DNA of 64,000 bases, taken from contig NC_092048.1 of NCBI RefSeq assembly GCF_003086295.3, forward strand, positions 68,490,841-68,554,840. Reading direction: 5' to 3'. Below are positions 9,541 through 20,229 of this stretch, piece by piece. Under the pieces are notes generated by a model. It searched no databases and was not told where the DNA came from. It saw only the letters and a program-made list of their open reading frames with translations. The position numbers and the translations under genes were made by a program. The stretch comes from Arachis hypogaea (lineage: Eukaryota; Streptophyta; Magnoliopsida; Fabales; Fabaceae). Position 1 is the stretch's first letter, and each line of letters opens with the position of its first letter.

Positions 9541-9821
9541 CTCAAGTTCAAGACAACCCCATCAAGAGGAGGGAGCATGAGCTCCTCCCAGAAATTCCTC
9601 AATTTGAATTCTGGGCCCGCTTAGAAGCTTCCATCAACAAGCTGCAAGAAGCTATGGATCAACTCAAAGAAGAGCAACAAAATCAAAACAGCATGCTCTG
9701 CAAACTGTTCAAGGAACAGGAGAAGCAGGGGCATGATCTACAGGAGCTGAAGCGCCAGAAGCTGTCCCGAGAAGCGCTAGATGACCCACGGATAGAAGGA
9801 GCCAACACCCTTCAAAGCTAA
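9541..9821 (+). pseudogene. Extra ORF of element B, C-terminal coiled-coil part
   Basis: Resumes the frame broken at 545 and runs to a TAA at 9819-9821. It encodes a Gln/Glu/Lys-rich coiled coil (LEASINKLQEAMDQLKEEQQ) and a basic tail ending TLQS. The coiled coil suggests that the protein forms oligomers. The upstream stop at 262-264 means that the complete protein could not be made even before A inserted, unless that stop is later. Confidence 0.82.
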
Positions 9822-10369
9822 AGGTTATTTAGTCCTAACTCTGTGATAACTTTTATTGAACCTATTGCAAGAGATATATAAAGCATTAGTATTAGAGTAG
9901 TTTATTTTTATGTCTTTAATTATTATTCCATTAGTATTAGTAGTATTTAAATTTCCATTTTAATTCTCTGTTATTCTAATTAATAAAATCTGAATTGCAT
10001 GAGTAGTATTTTATTTTTATTTTTATTTTCCAAATTGGCTATAATTTATTCCTCTTATCATCATTAAACATGAATAAGGTAGTAGATTTTTAGGAATAAG
10101 GGTGCAAGCATTTTGAGTGTTTTAATAAGAAAAATTCAAATTATTTATATGTGGTGGCATTACTTTAGCTCTCTGAATGATTGCATGAACAGAGCATATT
10201 TTGATACTAAAGATGCAAGTATGTATTGGGTCTTGAAGGAATGATGAAAAGAGACATGTTATTGATAATCTGAAAAATCATAAAATTGATTCTTGAAGCA
10301 AGAAAAAGTAGTGAAAAATACAAAGCTTGCGAAAAAAAAAGAGAGAAGCAAGCAGAAAAAGCCAATAAC
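9822..10369 (+). other. 3' non-coding region of element B, first part
   Basis: AT-rich, no gene. The segment 10141-10369 (TGATGTGG/TATGTGGTGGCATTACTTT, then TTGATTCTTGAAGCAAG) is homologous to 7370-7660 of A and 56160-56340 of E. It is cut at CCTTT by element C and continues at 17301. Confidence 0.75.
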
Positions 10370-10374
10370 CCTTT

Positions 10375-12281
10375 TGATGGTATTTTTGTGGAAAAACGAA
10401 TTTTCAAACACCTAAAACTAACCGGCAAGTGTACCAGGTTGAAGGATTGAGCAATTTTTGTTTAGTGGTTAATTTAGTCAAGCGAATCAAGTATTGGTTT
10501 GAGTGGTTTGTAGTTGACAAAAGCTAAATTGCATGAAATGTAAAGGGAGAGGGAAGAATTGCAGTAAATTAAAGAGAATAGAAAGTAAAAGTGCTGAATC
10601 TTAAAGAACAAGTAAATTAAATTGCAGAAGCTTAGATTGCAAGAAATGTAAATGACTGAATCTTAAAGTGCAAGAAAGATAAATTGCTTGAATTATAAGA
10701 GGAATTGGGAGCTGGGATTGCAGGAATTTAAACAAGCAGAAGTAAATTACAATAAATAGAAGAGCAAAAGATGAATTGAATTTAAGTGAATCTCAAACAG
10801 AAGAGTAAAAATTCTTGAAGAATTAAAAACAGAAAGTAAATAGAGCTCAATTGCAGAAAATAAAAGAGAAATTAAAGATCTCAGGAGTGGAAGAGACTAG
10901 AAAATAAGTCTAGATCTCAAATCATTCCTTGATCTAACAAGAACAATTGCAAAAGAAATAGAAAAGTAAGTTGCAGAAGTAGTAGAAGAGAAGAAGCAAT
11001 AAACAGAATTTTGAATGTAAATCAAAGCTTCTAAAATTATGCAGAAAGATTAACAAAAGATCTCAAGGTGAGATTGAAACAGAATTTCTTCAATTCTTCA
11101 CCCAAGATCCAAGACAAGAAGTAAAAAGTGCTTAAGCAAGAACAAAGAAGATGAGAGATCAATTCTCCTTCCAAATTCTCCAAGATCCAAATTCAAAGTA
11201 AAAAACTCTCAAAATTATAAAATGAAAATTCTCAAAGAAGCAAAAGGTTCCAAAGTCCCTCACTAAATCAAACTAGCTTCTATTTATACACTTTCTATTC
11301 TTGGATTTAAGAATTTAGGTGGGCTTTTTAATTTGGTGAAGATTTGAATTTAATTGGATTTTTAGTTAAATTTTTAGCCCAAGAGAAATTGCTCCTAGTG
11401 GAGTGCTCTACTCTTGTGGGGAGCGGAGCATTGTGGCTTGGTGTGTGTCTTGTGCGCTCCAAGCTCCTGGCCGTGTCAAGTTGTGCGTGTTGCACCAAGG
11501 AGTAACGCTCTGCTCTTGTGGAGAGCGTAGCTCTCTTTTTGCTTTGGAGAAGTCCCAAGTTCGAAACTTGTTGGAGGCATGCGCTGGCTCCTTTTCTTTG
11601 TGAAGGAAGTGGCGCCTTACTCCTTGCTTCCTTAGGGTGCCTTGGTTCGAATCCTTGTGAATGCAATTTGGCCAAGTTTTGCTCATTTTCCTTAGTGGGT
11701 AGTGTTCCCCACTTCCCTTTGCTCATGAGTTCGATCCTTAGAGCAAGCATTGGCAAACTATTTCCTTGGATTTATTTGTGAGTGAAGCCCGATAATGCTC
11801 TTGACAAGAGCAGAGCGCTATGCTCATCCCCTTTCTTTCTTGGTTCAAAAGTGTGCTCCGCTCTCAAGGGGAGCGTAGCATCAAGCCTTGCTTTCTTAGT
11901 TCATTGTTATGCTCCCAGTAGAGTGTTGTGGCTTGCCTCCTTCATTGTGCCATGCTTCATTATTTCCTTTGCTACACTCTTCTTTTCCTTGGGCCATGCT
12001 TCTTAGGGCATGCTTTCTTATTTTCTTCTTTTCTTCACCTGCAATTAATCAAAACAACCAATCAAAGTATCACCAAATTCACAAGGTTTATAAATCATTA
12101 AAAATCAATTAAATTTAGCTTAAACCTCATGATTTAGTATCAATTAAATGGTGGTTGATTGATTCAAAGAAACCATGCAATTCCATTCCAAATTACTTAC
12201 TTATAATGCAAGAAAGTGCATAAAACCTAATAAAAACAAAGAAAAAGACTAGTAAAACTAGGCTAAGATTACTTGTCATCA
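10375..12281 (-). repeat. 3' LTR of element C
   Basis: In element sense starts TGATGACAAGTAATC and ends CACCATCA-type. TATA box as CTATTTATA at 11280-11288 (minus sense TATAAATAG). U3 carries an array of GAGCG/CGCTC palindromes (about 11400-11900), for example GAGAGC-GTA-GCTCTC at 11521-11535. Compared with the other LTR it lacks ~50 bp near 10436, which includes the U5 hairpin, and lacks ~75 bp of palindrome array near 11410. Confidence 0.9.
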
Positions 12282-12318
12282 CAACACCAAACTTAAAACT
12301 TGCTTGACCCCAAGCAAG
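12282..12318 (-). other. PPT and PPT-proximal hairpin of element C
   Basis: Directly next to the 3' LTR, minus sense TTTTAAGTTTGGTGTTG, preceded by CTTGCTT-GGGGTC-AAGCAAG (12299-12318), a perfect 7-bp hairpin. The second-strand primer would be cut at this purine-rich tract. Confidence 0.78.
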
Positions 12319-13803
12319 AAAAGAATTATGCTCGAAGGTTCTTTCAATTAGAATGGATTTGAAGAATAACATGTGCTATCCTGTGAGTGAAGTGATTAAG
12401 TGACAGTGGGGTGAACTCTAAATTATATGCTCATGCAAGGGCTTCAGTGCTTACTAGTCCCTACATCTTGGAAGTCTTAGGTCTTAGAACTTCCATCCAA
12501 ATAATATCATGGAGATCTCTCTATAGGTAATCACCTTGAAGCAGCTTATAATTTCTGTGTTTTGGCCTTGACTCTAAGTGTCATGTCTCAAAGCGGCTTT
12601 TTAGATAAGCTTTCAATCAATACTCCTAAACCAGTTGGTTTTAAGGTATTAGGTGTTAAAGCACCCTTAAGGATTTACTTGCTCAAGTCTCTCTCTTTGA
12701 CACAACTCGACCACAAGCATTTACTAGGATAACAACTCTTTGAGTTCTTGTTTCTTTCTTCTTTTCTGCCAGTAATTGATGCTCAGAGCCTTGGGCCATG
12801 TTCTTTTGTTTTTGTATTCCCTTTATTTTCTTTTGTTTACTGCTTCTTGGATCAATAAATGTTTAAGAATCTCCACAATACTTTTTTGAACTCTATGTCC
12901 TGCCTATGAGCTCCCATGCAAGTTTTCACAAGCATGTAACCTCAATGCATAATCATACAACTAGAACCACCACTTCTCCTAATCTTTTGCTTGCCTCAAA
13001 ACTGTTTAATTATTTAATCCTTCTTTTCAAAGAACTGTCATGTGATGCCTTTTTTGAGACATTGGGTGCAAACAAGTTTGGAGAGTATAGGGTTGTGAAT
13101 GATCAAGCATCTCAATTATTGAATTACAGAGAAATTATGCTCAACAGACAGACAGACAGGGGGTACAATAGCACTTTCAATCATAACAGTATCTGATGTA
13201 AAATAATCACTTAACAATACAACCTTTTGGAGTTTACTTGCTTTATTCCTCATCATCATCCTTGCTGGTCTTCACATTCCTTTTTCCTCTTTCTGGTTGA
13301 TGATGCTTAATCCCTCCAAAAACTTGTATGATACTCTGCAATGATATTGAAAGTTGCTTGTTCCCAAGCACTTGAAAAATGGTTAGCATGCATGAGTTAT
13401 TTATGGGCTTTTGAACTTACTTTGGTGTGGAAACACCAAACTTAGTACCTTGCCAATGGTTCTCATGCATAAGATTGACCATATGTAAAACTCTTTTTCT
13501 TTGCCAAAGGTAATAGAACTAAAAACTAAGAAACAGCAGAATAGTTAACTAGTTTACCTAAATGCTTGAAGCTAGCATTATGCAGAAGGTGAGAATGTGT
13601 TTTATGATGAAGTTTTTAGTGGAACACCAAACTTAAAATCCTTCATTCTTCCTTAGATTATTTTGGTGTGCGACACCAAACTTAGCTTCTTGCAATATAG
13701 ATAAAGCTAATTAACCTTTTTATTAAAATCGTTATGAAGAGAAAACTACCTCAGATTGGGTTGCCTCCCAACAAGTGCTTCTTTATTGTCACTAGCTTGA
13801 CAT
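12319..13803 (-). other. 3' non-coding region of element C
   Basis: No gene. In minus sense it carries the post-pol hairpin GTTGGG-AGGCAA-CCCAAT (13773-13754), PPT-like TAAGTTTGGTGT motifs at 13681-13672, 13630-13621 and 13445-13432, and two perfect hairpins TTTGGTGT-N3/4-ACACCAAA (13662-13680 and 13421-13440). The part at 12560-12725 resembles the two-unit domain of A, B and E (shared TGCTTGTGG, TGTCAA and CACTTAGAGTCA blocks). Confidence 0.6.
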
Positions 13804-13817
13804 CCTTCATTCTATGA

Positions 13818-14957
13818 TCATGGAAGTTGAGAATCCTGTTGCCTTTGATTTCCTCCTCTCACTATGGGCTTCCTTTCCTCTGTTTCTTCTTGCAGAACCT
13901 CTCTGTGATGCTTTTCTTTGATGATTGTTTCCTTTTCCATAGTCTTCTCACTCTCTTCTATGATTTCTTTCCATTTCTCCCACCTAACAGCTTTTTCGTT
14001 GTCTTGTGGGTCATCTTTAGTGGATTTGGGGATAGTATTTGCCCTTTTCTCTCCCATTTCTGCAAAGTGCTTAGCCAGTTATTCCATTTGCCTTTCAATT
14101 CTTCTGATTGAGGCTTCCTGGTTCTTTGTTATCACCTCTTGGTACTTCATCATTCTCTCTATTAAGATCTCCAAGTTGGTGATCCTCTGAGAGTCTTGTG
14201 AGATTGGTTGGTTGTGGGGTGTTGGGGGTTGGACAGATGGGTGTTGTGGAGATGTGTAGTACTTGTTGTTGGTATGGTGATGTTTCTACTGGTTTGTGAA
14301 GTTGGGGTTGTTGTAATTGAGGTCCCTTGGTCCTGGATTTTGGTGCTCAATTCTCCTCCAGTTGGAATGAGTCTTCCAGGGTGGGTTGTACACATCACCC
14401 TGAGATTTGTGTTGGAACCGGCTTGAGGTACTCTTTGGAGATTATGATTGCTCATGACTTTGTTGCTCATAGTTAATTGCTCCAAAACCTTTTTCAGATT
14501 GATTCCAACCATGTGGATTTTGAGGTAGGTTATGTGCATTTACTACAGCAACTTACAGCCAATCGATTTTTCTAGCCATCAGCTCCAATTGTTGATGAAG
14601 TTGCTGGTGTATCTGTTGATTTTGGTTCATGACTGCATTTACACCTTCAATCTCCATTGCTCCCTTCTCTTGTGTGGATGGTTGCACTTCTGCTTCTAGC
14701 TTACCAATTTCCTTGGGTGGTTTCAACTCGGCTAGGATTTCAATCACTAGATCCTCCCATCCGATGATGCTTCCTTGTGGGAAGGTTTCAAGCCATTGAG
14801 AAATATCGTTCATGGTGATGAGCGGATGCTTCAATTTATAGGTTGCATTGTCATCTGAGGTTAGGACACTACTCCCACAATCACTGGAATTCGTTGAGTT
14901 CCCCTCCATGATCTGCACAATTACAAACAGTTCAAATGAAGATTGAATGTATCTCAT
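13818..14957 (-). pseudogene. gag: gag of element C, shortened
   Basis: One minus-strand frame (start 14957, tail to 13818) matches G gag in pieces: the CGSS region, the gag core SQWLETFPQGSIIGWEDL, EKGAMEIEGVNAV, the GDVYNPPWK block and RITNLEILIERMMKYQEV. Two long stretches of the G protein are missing: most of the first half of the gag core, and the segment between the EVQ and MEIEGV motifs. The frame is kept across both losses. Stops at the end of KIDWL (14553-14555) and further Gln-to-stop changes downstream break it. Highly charged C-terminus (KEIIEESEKTMEKETIIK). No pol follows. Confidence 0.78.
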
Positions 14958-15245
14958 GCCAAAATGTGGTTAGAGGATTAGTTGACACAATGTATCAAAC
15001 AGTTGACAGACTTGAAAGATCAATAGAGGAAAATTGCTTCTGTCAATTACTCAGTGAGCAGAAATACAAGAAACGCATAGAATCAGAAAAGCCATGAAAA
15101 TCCCACTCTATTGCTAAAGTGGGGTTTTAGTTATCTTAAGCAAAAATTCAAACAGTTAGTGTGTTAGTTAAAAACTAAAGAGACAGAAAATAAAAAGTGC
15201 TTAATCTAGATCTCCACTTTACTTAATCATTGTCAATCTAATCAA

Positions 15246-15263
15246 TCCCTGACAACGGCGCCA
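15246..15263 (-). other. Primer binding site of element C (tRNA-Asp)
   Basis: Minus sense TGGCGCCGTTGTCAGGGA, 6 nt from the LTR end at 15270. It has two differences from the tRNA-Asp complement. Its position fixes the right-hand LTR as the 5' LTR. Confidence 0.87.
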
Positions 15264-15269
15264 AAAACT

Positions 15270-17295
15270 TGATGGTGTTTTTGTGGAAAAACGAATTTCC
15301 AAGCACCTAAAACTAACCGGCAAGTGTACCGGGTTGCATCAAGTAATAATAACTCACATGAGTGAGGTCGATCCCACAGGGATTGAAGGATTGAGCAATT
15401 TTTGTTTAGTGGTTGATTTAGTCAAGGAAATCAAGTATTGGTTTGAGTGGTTTGTAGTTGACAAAACCTAAATTGCATGAAATGTAAAGGGAGAGGGAAG
15501 AATTGTAGTAAATTAAAGAGAATAGAAGGTAAAAGTACTGAATCTTAAAGAACAAGTAAATTAAATTGCAGAAGCTTAGATTGCAAGAAATGTAAATGAC
15601 TGAATCTTAAAGTGCAAGAAAGGTAAATTACTTGAATTATAAGAGGAATTGGGAGCTGGAATTGCAGGAATTTAAACAAGCAGAAGTAAATTACAATAAA
15701 CAGAAGAGCAAAAGATGAATTGAATTTAAGTGAATCTCAAATAGAAGAGTAAAAATGCTTGAAGAATTAAAAATAGAAAGTAAATAGAGCTCAATTGCAG
15801 AAATTAAAAGAGAAATTAAAGATCTCAGGAGTGGAAGAGACTAAAAAACAAGTCTAGATCTCAAATCCTTCCTTGATCCAACAAGAACAATTGCAAAAGA
15901 AATAGAAAAGTAAGTTGCAGAAGTAGTAGAAGAGAAGAAGCAATAAACAGAATTTTGAATGTAAATCAAAGCTTCTAAAATTATGCAGAAAGATTAACAA
16001 AAGATCTCAAGGTGAGATTGAAACAGAATTTCTTCAATTCTTCACCCAAGATCCAAGACAAGAAGTAAAAAGTGCTCAAGCAAGAACAAAGAAGAAGAGA
16101 GATCAATTCTCCTTCCAAATTCTCCAAGATCCAAATTCAAAGTAAAAAACTCTCAAAATTATAAAATGAAAATTCTCAAAGAAGCAAAAGGTTCCAAAGT
16201 CCCTCACTAAATCAAACTAGCTTCTATTTATACACTTTCTATTCTTGGATTTAAGAATTTGGGTGGGCTTTTTAATTTGGTGAAGATTTGAATTTAATTG
16301 GATTTTTAGTTGAATTTTTAGCCCAAGTGAAATTGCTCCTAGTGGAGTGCTCTACTCTTGTGGGGAGCGGAGCATTGAGGCTTGTGTTGGAGCTCCTTGT
16401 TGCGTGCCAAGGCTTGGGATGCATTCAGGATAGTGCTCCATTCTTGTGGGGAGCGGAGCATTGTGGCTTGGTGTGTGTCTTGTGCGCTCCAAGCTCCTGG
16501 CCGTGTCAAGTTGTGCGTGTTGCACCAAGGATTAGCGCTCTGCTCTTGTGGAGAGCGTAGCTCTCTCTTTGCTTTGGAGAAGTCCCAAGTTCGAAACTTG
16601 TTGGAGGCATGCGCTGGCTCCTTTTCTTTGTGAAGGAAGTGGCGCCTTACTCCTTGCTTCCTTAGGGTGCCTTGGTTCGAATCCTTGTGAATGCAATTTG
16701 GCCAAGTTTTGCTCATTTTCCTTAGTGAGTAGCGTTCCCCACTTCCCCTTGCTCATGAGTTCTTTGGCAAACTATTTCCTTGGATTTATTTGTGAGCGAA
16801 GCCCGATAATGCTCTTGACAACAGCAAAGCGCTATGCTCATCCCCTTTCCTTCTTGGTTCAAAAGTGTGCTCCGCTCTCAAGGGGAGCGTAGCATCAAGC
16901 CTTGCTTTCTTGGTTCATTGTTATGCTCCCAGTAGAGTGTTGTGGCTTGCCTCCTTCATTGTGCCATGCTTCATTGTTTCCTTTGCTACACTCTTCTTTT
17001 CCTTGGGCCACGCTTCTTAGGCCACGCTTTCTTATTTTCTTCTTTTCTTCACCTGCAATTAATCAAAACAACCAATCAAAGTATCACCAAATTCACAAGG
17101 TTTATAAATCATTTAAATATCAATTAAATTTAGCTTAAACCTCTTCATTTAGTATCAATTTAATGGTGGTTGATTGATTCAAAGAAACCATGCAATTCCA
17201 TTCCAAATTACTTACTTATAATGCAAGAAAGTGCATAAAACCTAATAAAAACAAAGAAAAAACTAGTAAAACTAGGATAAGATAACTTGTCATCA
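15270..17295 (-). repeat. 5' LTR of element C
   Basis: 2026 bp, minus sense TGATGACAAGTTATC to CACCATCA. TATA box CTATTTATA at 16224-16232; palindrome array at about 16330-16940; U5 hairpin at 15353-15366 (CTCAC-ATGA-GTGAG). An extra ~75-bp copy of the GGAGCGGAGCATT unit at 16381-16455 marks unequal exchange or slippage in the array. Three tRNA T-arm-like TTCGA segments lie on the plus strand near 16587, 16676 and 16760. Confidence 0.9.
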
Positions 17296-17300
17296 CCTTT

Positions 17301-17878
17301 AAACAAAAAGGCAAGGGTAAAGAGGATCCAAGGCTTTGAGCATTAATGGATAGGAGGGCCCAAAGGAATAAAATCCTGGCCTAAGCGGCTAAATCAAGCT
17401 GTCCCTAGCCATGTGCTTATGGTGTGAAGGTGTCAAGTGAACAGCTTGAGACTGAGCGGTTAAAGTCGTGATCCAAAGCAAAAAAAAAAAAAAGAGAAGA
17501 GAGTGTGCTTAAGAACTCTGGGCACCTCTAACCGGGGACTCTAGCAAAACTTAGTCACAATCTGAAAAGGTTCACCCAGTTATGTGTCTGTGGCATTTAT
17601 GTATCCGGTGGTAATACTGGAAAACAAAATGCTTAGGATCACGGCCAAGACTCATAAATTAGCTGTGTTCAAGAATCAACAAAACTAAAACTAGGAGAGT
17701 CAATAACACTATCTGAATTCTGAATTCCTAAAGAATCTAATCATTTTGAGCTTTAGAGGATAATTAAGATGCCAAGACTATTCAGAAGCAAAAAGCTATA
17801 AGCCCCGCTCATTTAATTTGAAGACTCTGAGATGTTATTGCATCATTATTTTCTTTTTATCCTACTTTATTTATCTAA
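17301..17878 (+). other. 3' non-coding region of element B, second part
   Basis: Carries the two-unit conserved domain (units 17406-17473 and 17578-17647), matching A and E. A 14-A run at 17481-17494 lies between the units. No ORF. Downstream 17650-17878 is the part that A has lost. Confidence 0.65.
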
Positions 17879-17915
17879 TTGCTTGAGGACAAGCAACAGT
17901 TTAAGTTTGGTGTTG
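17879..17915 (+). other. PPT-proximal hairpin and PPT of element B
   Basis: TTGCTT-GAGGAC-AAGCAA (17879-17896), then CAGTTTAAGTTTGGTGTTG, which abuts the LTR start TGATGAGCGG at 17916. This is the reference arrangement for family 1. Confidence 0.8.
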
Positions 17916-19566
17916 TGATGAGCGGATAATTTATACCCTTTTTGCCATTGTTTTTACATAGTTTTTAGTATGTTTTAGTTACTTTTAATTATATTTTTAT
18001 TAGTTTTTATGTAAAAATCACATTTCTGGATTTTACTACGAGTTTCTGTGTTTTTCTGTGATTTCAGGTATTTTCTAGCTGAAATTGAGGGACCTGAGCA
18101 AAAATCTGATTCAGAGGCTGAGAAAGGATTGCAGATGCTGTTGGACTCTGACCCTCCTACACTCGAAGTAGATTTTCTCGAGCTACAGAAGCCAAATTTG
18201 TGCGCTCTCAATTGCGTTGGAAAGTAGACATCTTGAGCTTTCCAGCAATATATAATGGTCTATACTTTTCCCGAGATTTGATGGCCCAAACTAGCGTTAA
18301 ATGCCAGTTAGAGACCCTTTTCTGGCATAAAACGCCAGAACTGGCACCAGAATTGGAGTTAAACGCCCAAACTGGCATCCAAGCTGGCGTTTAACTCCAA
18401 GAATGGCCTATGCACGTGAAAGCTTCAATGCTCAGCCCAAGCACACACCAAGTGGGCCCCGGAAGTGGATTTCTGTACTATCTGCACTTAGTTACTCATT
18501 TTCTGTAAACCTAAGTTACTAGTTTAGTATAAAAACTACTTTTAGAGATTCATTTCAGAACGCATGACATTTTTTACATCTCATATTGTATTTTCTACGG
18601 TATGAGTCTTTAAACCCTATAGGTGGGGGGTGAGGAGCTCTGCTGCGTCTCAATGGATTAGTGCAATTACTATTGTTTTCTATTCAATCACGCTTGATTC
18701 TGTTCTAAGATACTCACTCGTACTTCAATATAGAGAATATGATGATCCGTGACACTCATCATCATTCTCAAATCTATGAACGCGTGCTTGACAAACACTC
18801 CCGTTCTACCTGAGCTCAACGTAGTCATTGGGCGACAACTTGAGTGTGTATCTCTTGGGTCTCTAATTCACGGACCGAGTCCGTGGGATTAGAACATTCG
18901 TGGTAGAGGCTAGAACCAATTGGCAGCATTCCTGGGATCTGGAAAGTCTAAACCTTGTCTATGGTATTCCGAGTAGGATCTGGGAAGGGATGACTGTGAC
19001 GAGCTTCAAACTCATGAATGTTGGGCGCAGTGATAGTGTGCAAATGGATAGAGAGATCCTATTCCGACAGTAGTGAGAATCGATAGATGATTAGCCGTGC
19101 GGTAGCTATACCTGGTATTTTTTATCCGAGACGAGAGATCTGACAGTTGATTAGCCGTACAGAAATCGTACTTGGTATTTTTCATCCAAGAGGAAGGATG
19201 GTAGCCATTGACAACGGTGATCCACCAACGTACAACTTGCCATTGAAGGAAGCCATGCATGTTTGGAGAAGAAGAGAGTAGGAAAGCAGAGATTCAGACG
19301 ACAGAGTATCTCCGGAACCTCAACCTGTTCCTCATTACTGAATTACAAGTATCATTCATTTCATGTTATTTATTTTTCATAAACAAAAATCATTTTTATC
19401 ATTAATCTCCTGACTAAGATTTACAAGATAACGATAGCTTGCTTCAAGCCGACAATCTCCGTGGGATCGACCCTTACTCACATAAGGTATTACTTGGACG
19501 ACCCAGTGCACTTGCTGGTTAGTTGCACCGGAGTTGTGAAAAGTGTGATCCCAATTCCGTGCACCA
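17916..19566 (+). repeat. 3' LTR of element B
   Basis: 1651 bp from TGATGAGCGG to CCGTGCACCA. Palindrome array of the GGCGTTTAACTCC/AACGCC type at 18290-18405, TATA box TATAAAAA at 18528-18535, U5 hairpin CCTTAC-TCAC-ATAAGG at 19472-19487. It lacks the PBS-like block seen near the LTR end of A and F. The target duplication cannot be checked because the 5' LTR is outside the window. Confidence 0.9.
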
Positions 19567-20229
19567 GAGGCCTGATCCTCGGGAGGAAGGAAGTTTCTTA
19601 TTTATAATCAAAATACTAGACCTAAAAGATATTACTATTAATTCAAAATTACAAAAATGTGATGAACTAAGCTAAATGGTGCAAAAATCCACTTCTAAGC
19701 CCGCTTGGTGAGTGTTTGGGCTGAGCTTTGGGTGAATCCAAGTGCTTAGACTCCTCTTGGGGTGTTGGACGCCAGGCTTGCTCCCTTTTGGGCGTCCAAA
19801 CGCCATCTTGGTCCTTCTGGGGCGTCTAAACGCCATGTAGGGGGTTAGTAGGGTGTTCAATGCCCGTTTTGGGCCATACTTTCAAAAGATAAGTATGGAC
19901 TATTATACATTGTTAGAAATCCCTGGAAGTTATCTTTCGAATTCCATTGAGATCACGTCAATTGCTAGAAATGCTCATTTGAATGCACGAAGGTTAGAAT
20001 CTGACAACATCTGCAACCTTTTCTCTATCTTTGAATCAGGCTTTTTCAAAACTTGCCAAAATCACCCAAAAATCACCTAAAAAAACATAGGAAAAAACAA
20101 AAACTCAAAGTAGCATCCAAAAAGTGATTTTTGCACTAAAACCTACTAAAACTTGATAAAACTTAACAAAAGATAACCAAAAACAATATGAAAATAATGC
20201 CAAAAAGCGTATAAAATATCCACTCATCA
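19567..20229 (-). repeat. Truncated inverted LTR (U3 only) of a family-1 relative
   Basis: Minus sense begins TGATGAGTGGATATTTTATA at 20229 and carries the shared GGCATTATTTTCAT start, a palindrome array with GGCGTCCAAACGCC-type units (19745-19870), and a TATA box (TATTTATA at 19599-19606). It ends about 30 bp after the TATA box, so R and U5 are missing. No partner LTR or internal region is visible. Confidence 0.75.

Larger units (their letters stand above)
10375..17295 (-). mobile_element. Element C, family-2 retrotransposon without pol, inserted in B
   Basis: Flanked by CCTTT (10370-10374 and 17296-17300), with two LTRs of ~1.9 and ~2.0 kb that differ at roughly 1.5-2% of positions by eye. 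In its own orientation: 5' LTR 17295-15270, PBS 15263-15246, gag remnant 14957-13818, post-pol hairpin 13771-13756, 3' non-coding region, GAGGAC-type hairpin, PPT, 3' LTR 12281-10375. No protease, RT or integrase is encoded. LTR start, PPT and gag relate it to G, which carries pol, so C probably moved with proteins of a G-like element. Confidence 0.92.
1..19566 (+). mobile_element. Element B, Athila-type LTR retrotransposon, oldest layer on the left, 5' end outside window
   Basis: What remains of B is in four pieces: the extra ORF (1-544 and 9541-9821), its 3' non-coding region (9822-10369 and 17301-17915) and the 3' LTR (17916-19566). Element A (545-9535) interrupts the ORF and is flanked by TGGAC at 540-544 and 9536-9540. 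Element C (10375-17295) interrupts the 3' non-coding region and is flanked by CCTTT at 10370-10374 and 17296-17300. Removing each insert with one target copy makes the B sequence continuous, so B is older than both. Gag and pol of B, if present, lie left of the window. Confidence 0.88.

Noticed and set aside
11328..11781. ORFs of 66-142 codons repeated at 16288-16892
   Set aside because: They read through the U3 palindrome array of the C LTRs on both strands and appear twice only because the LTR is duplicated.
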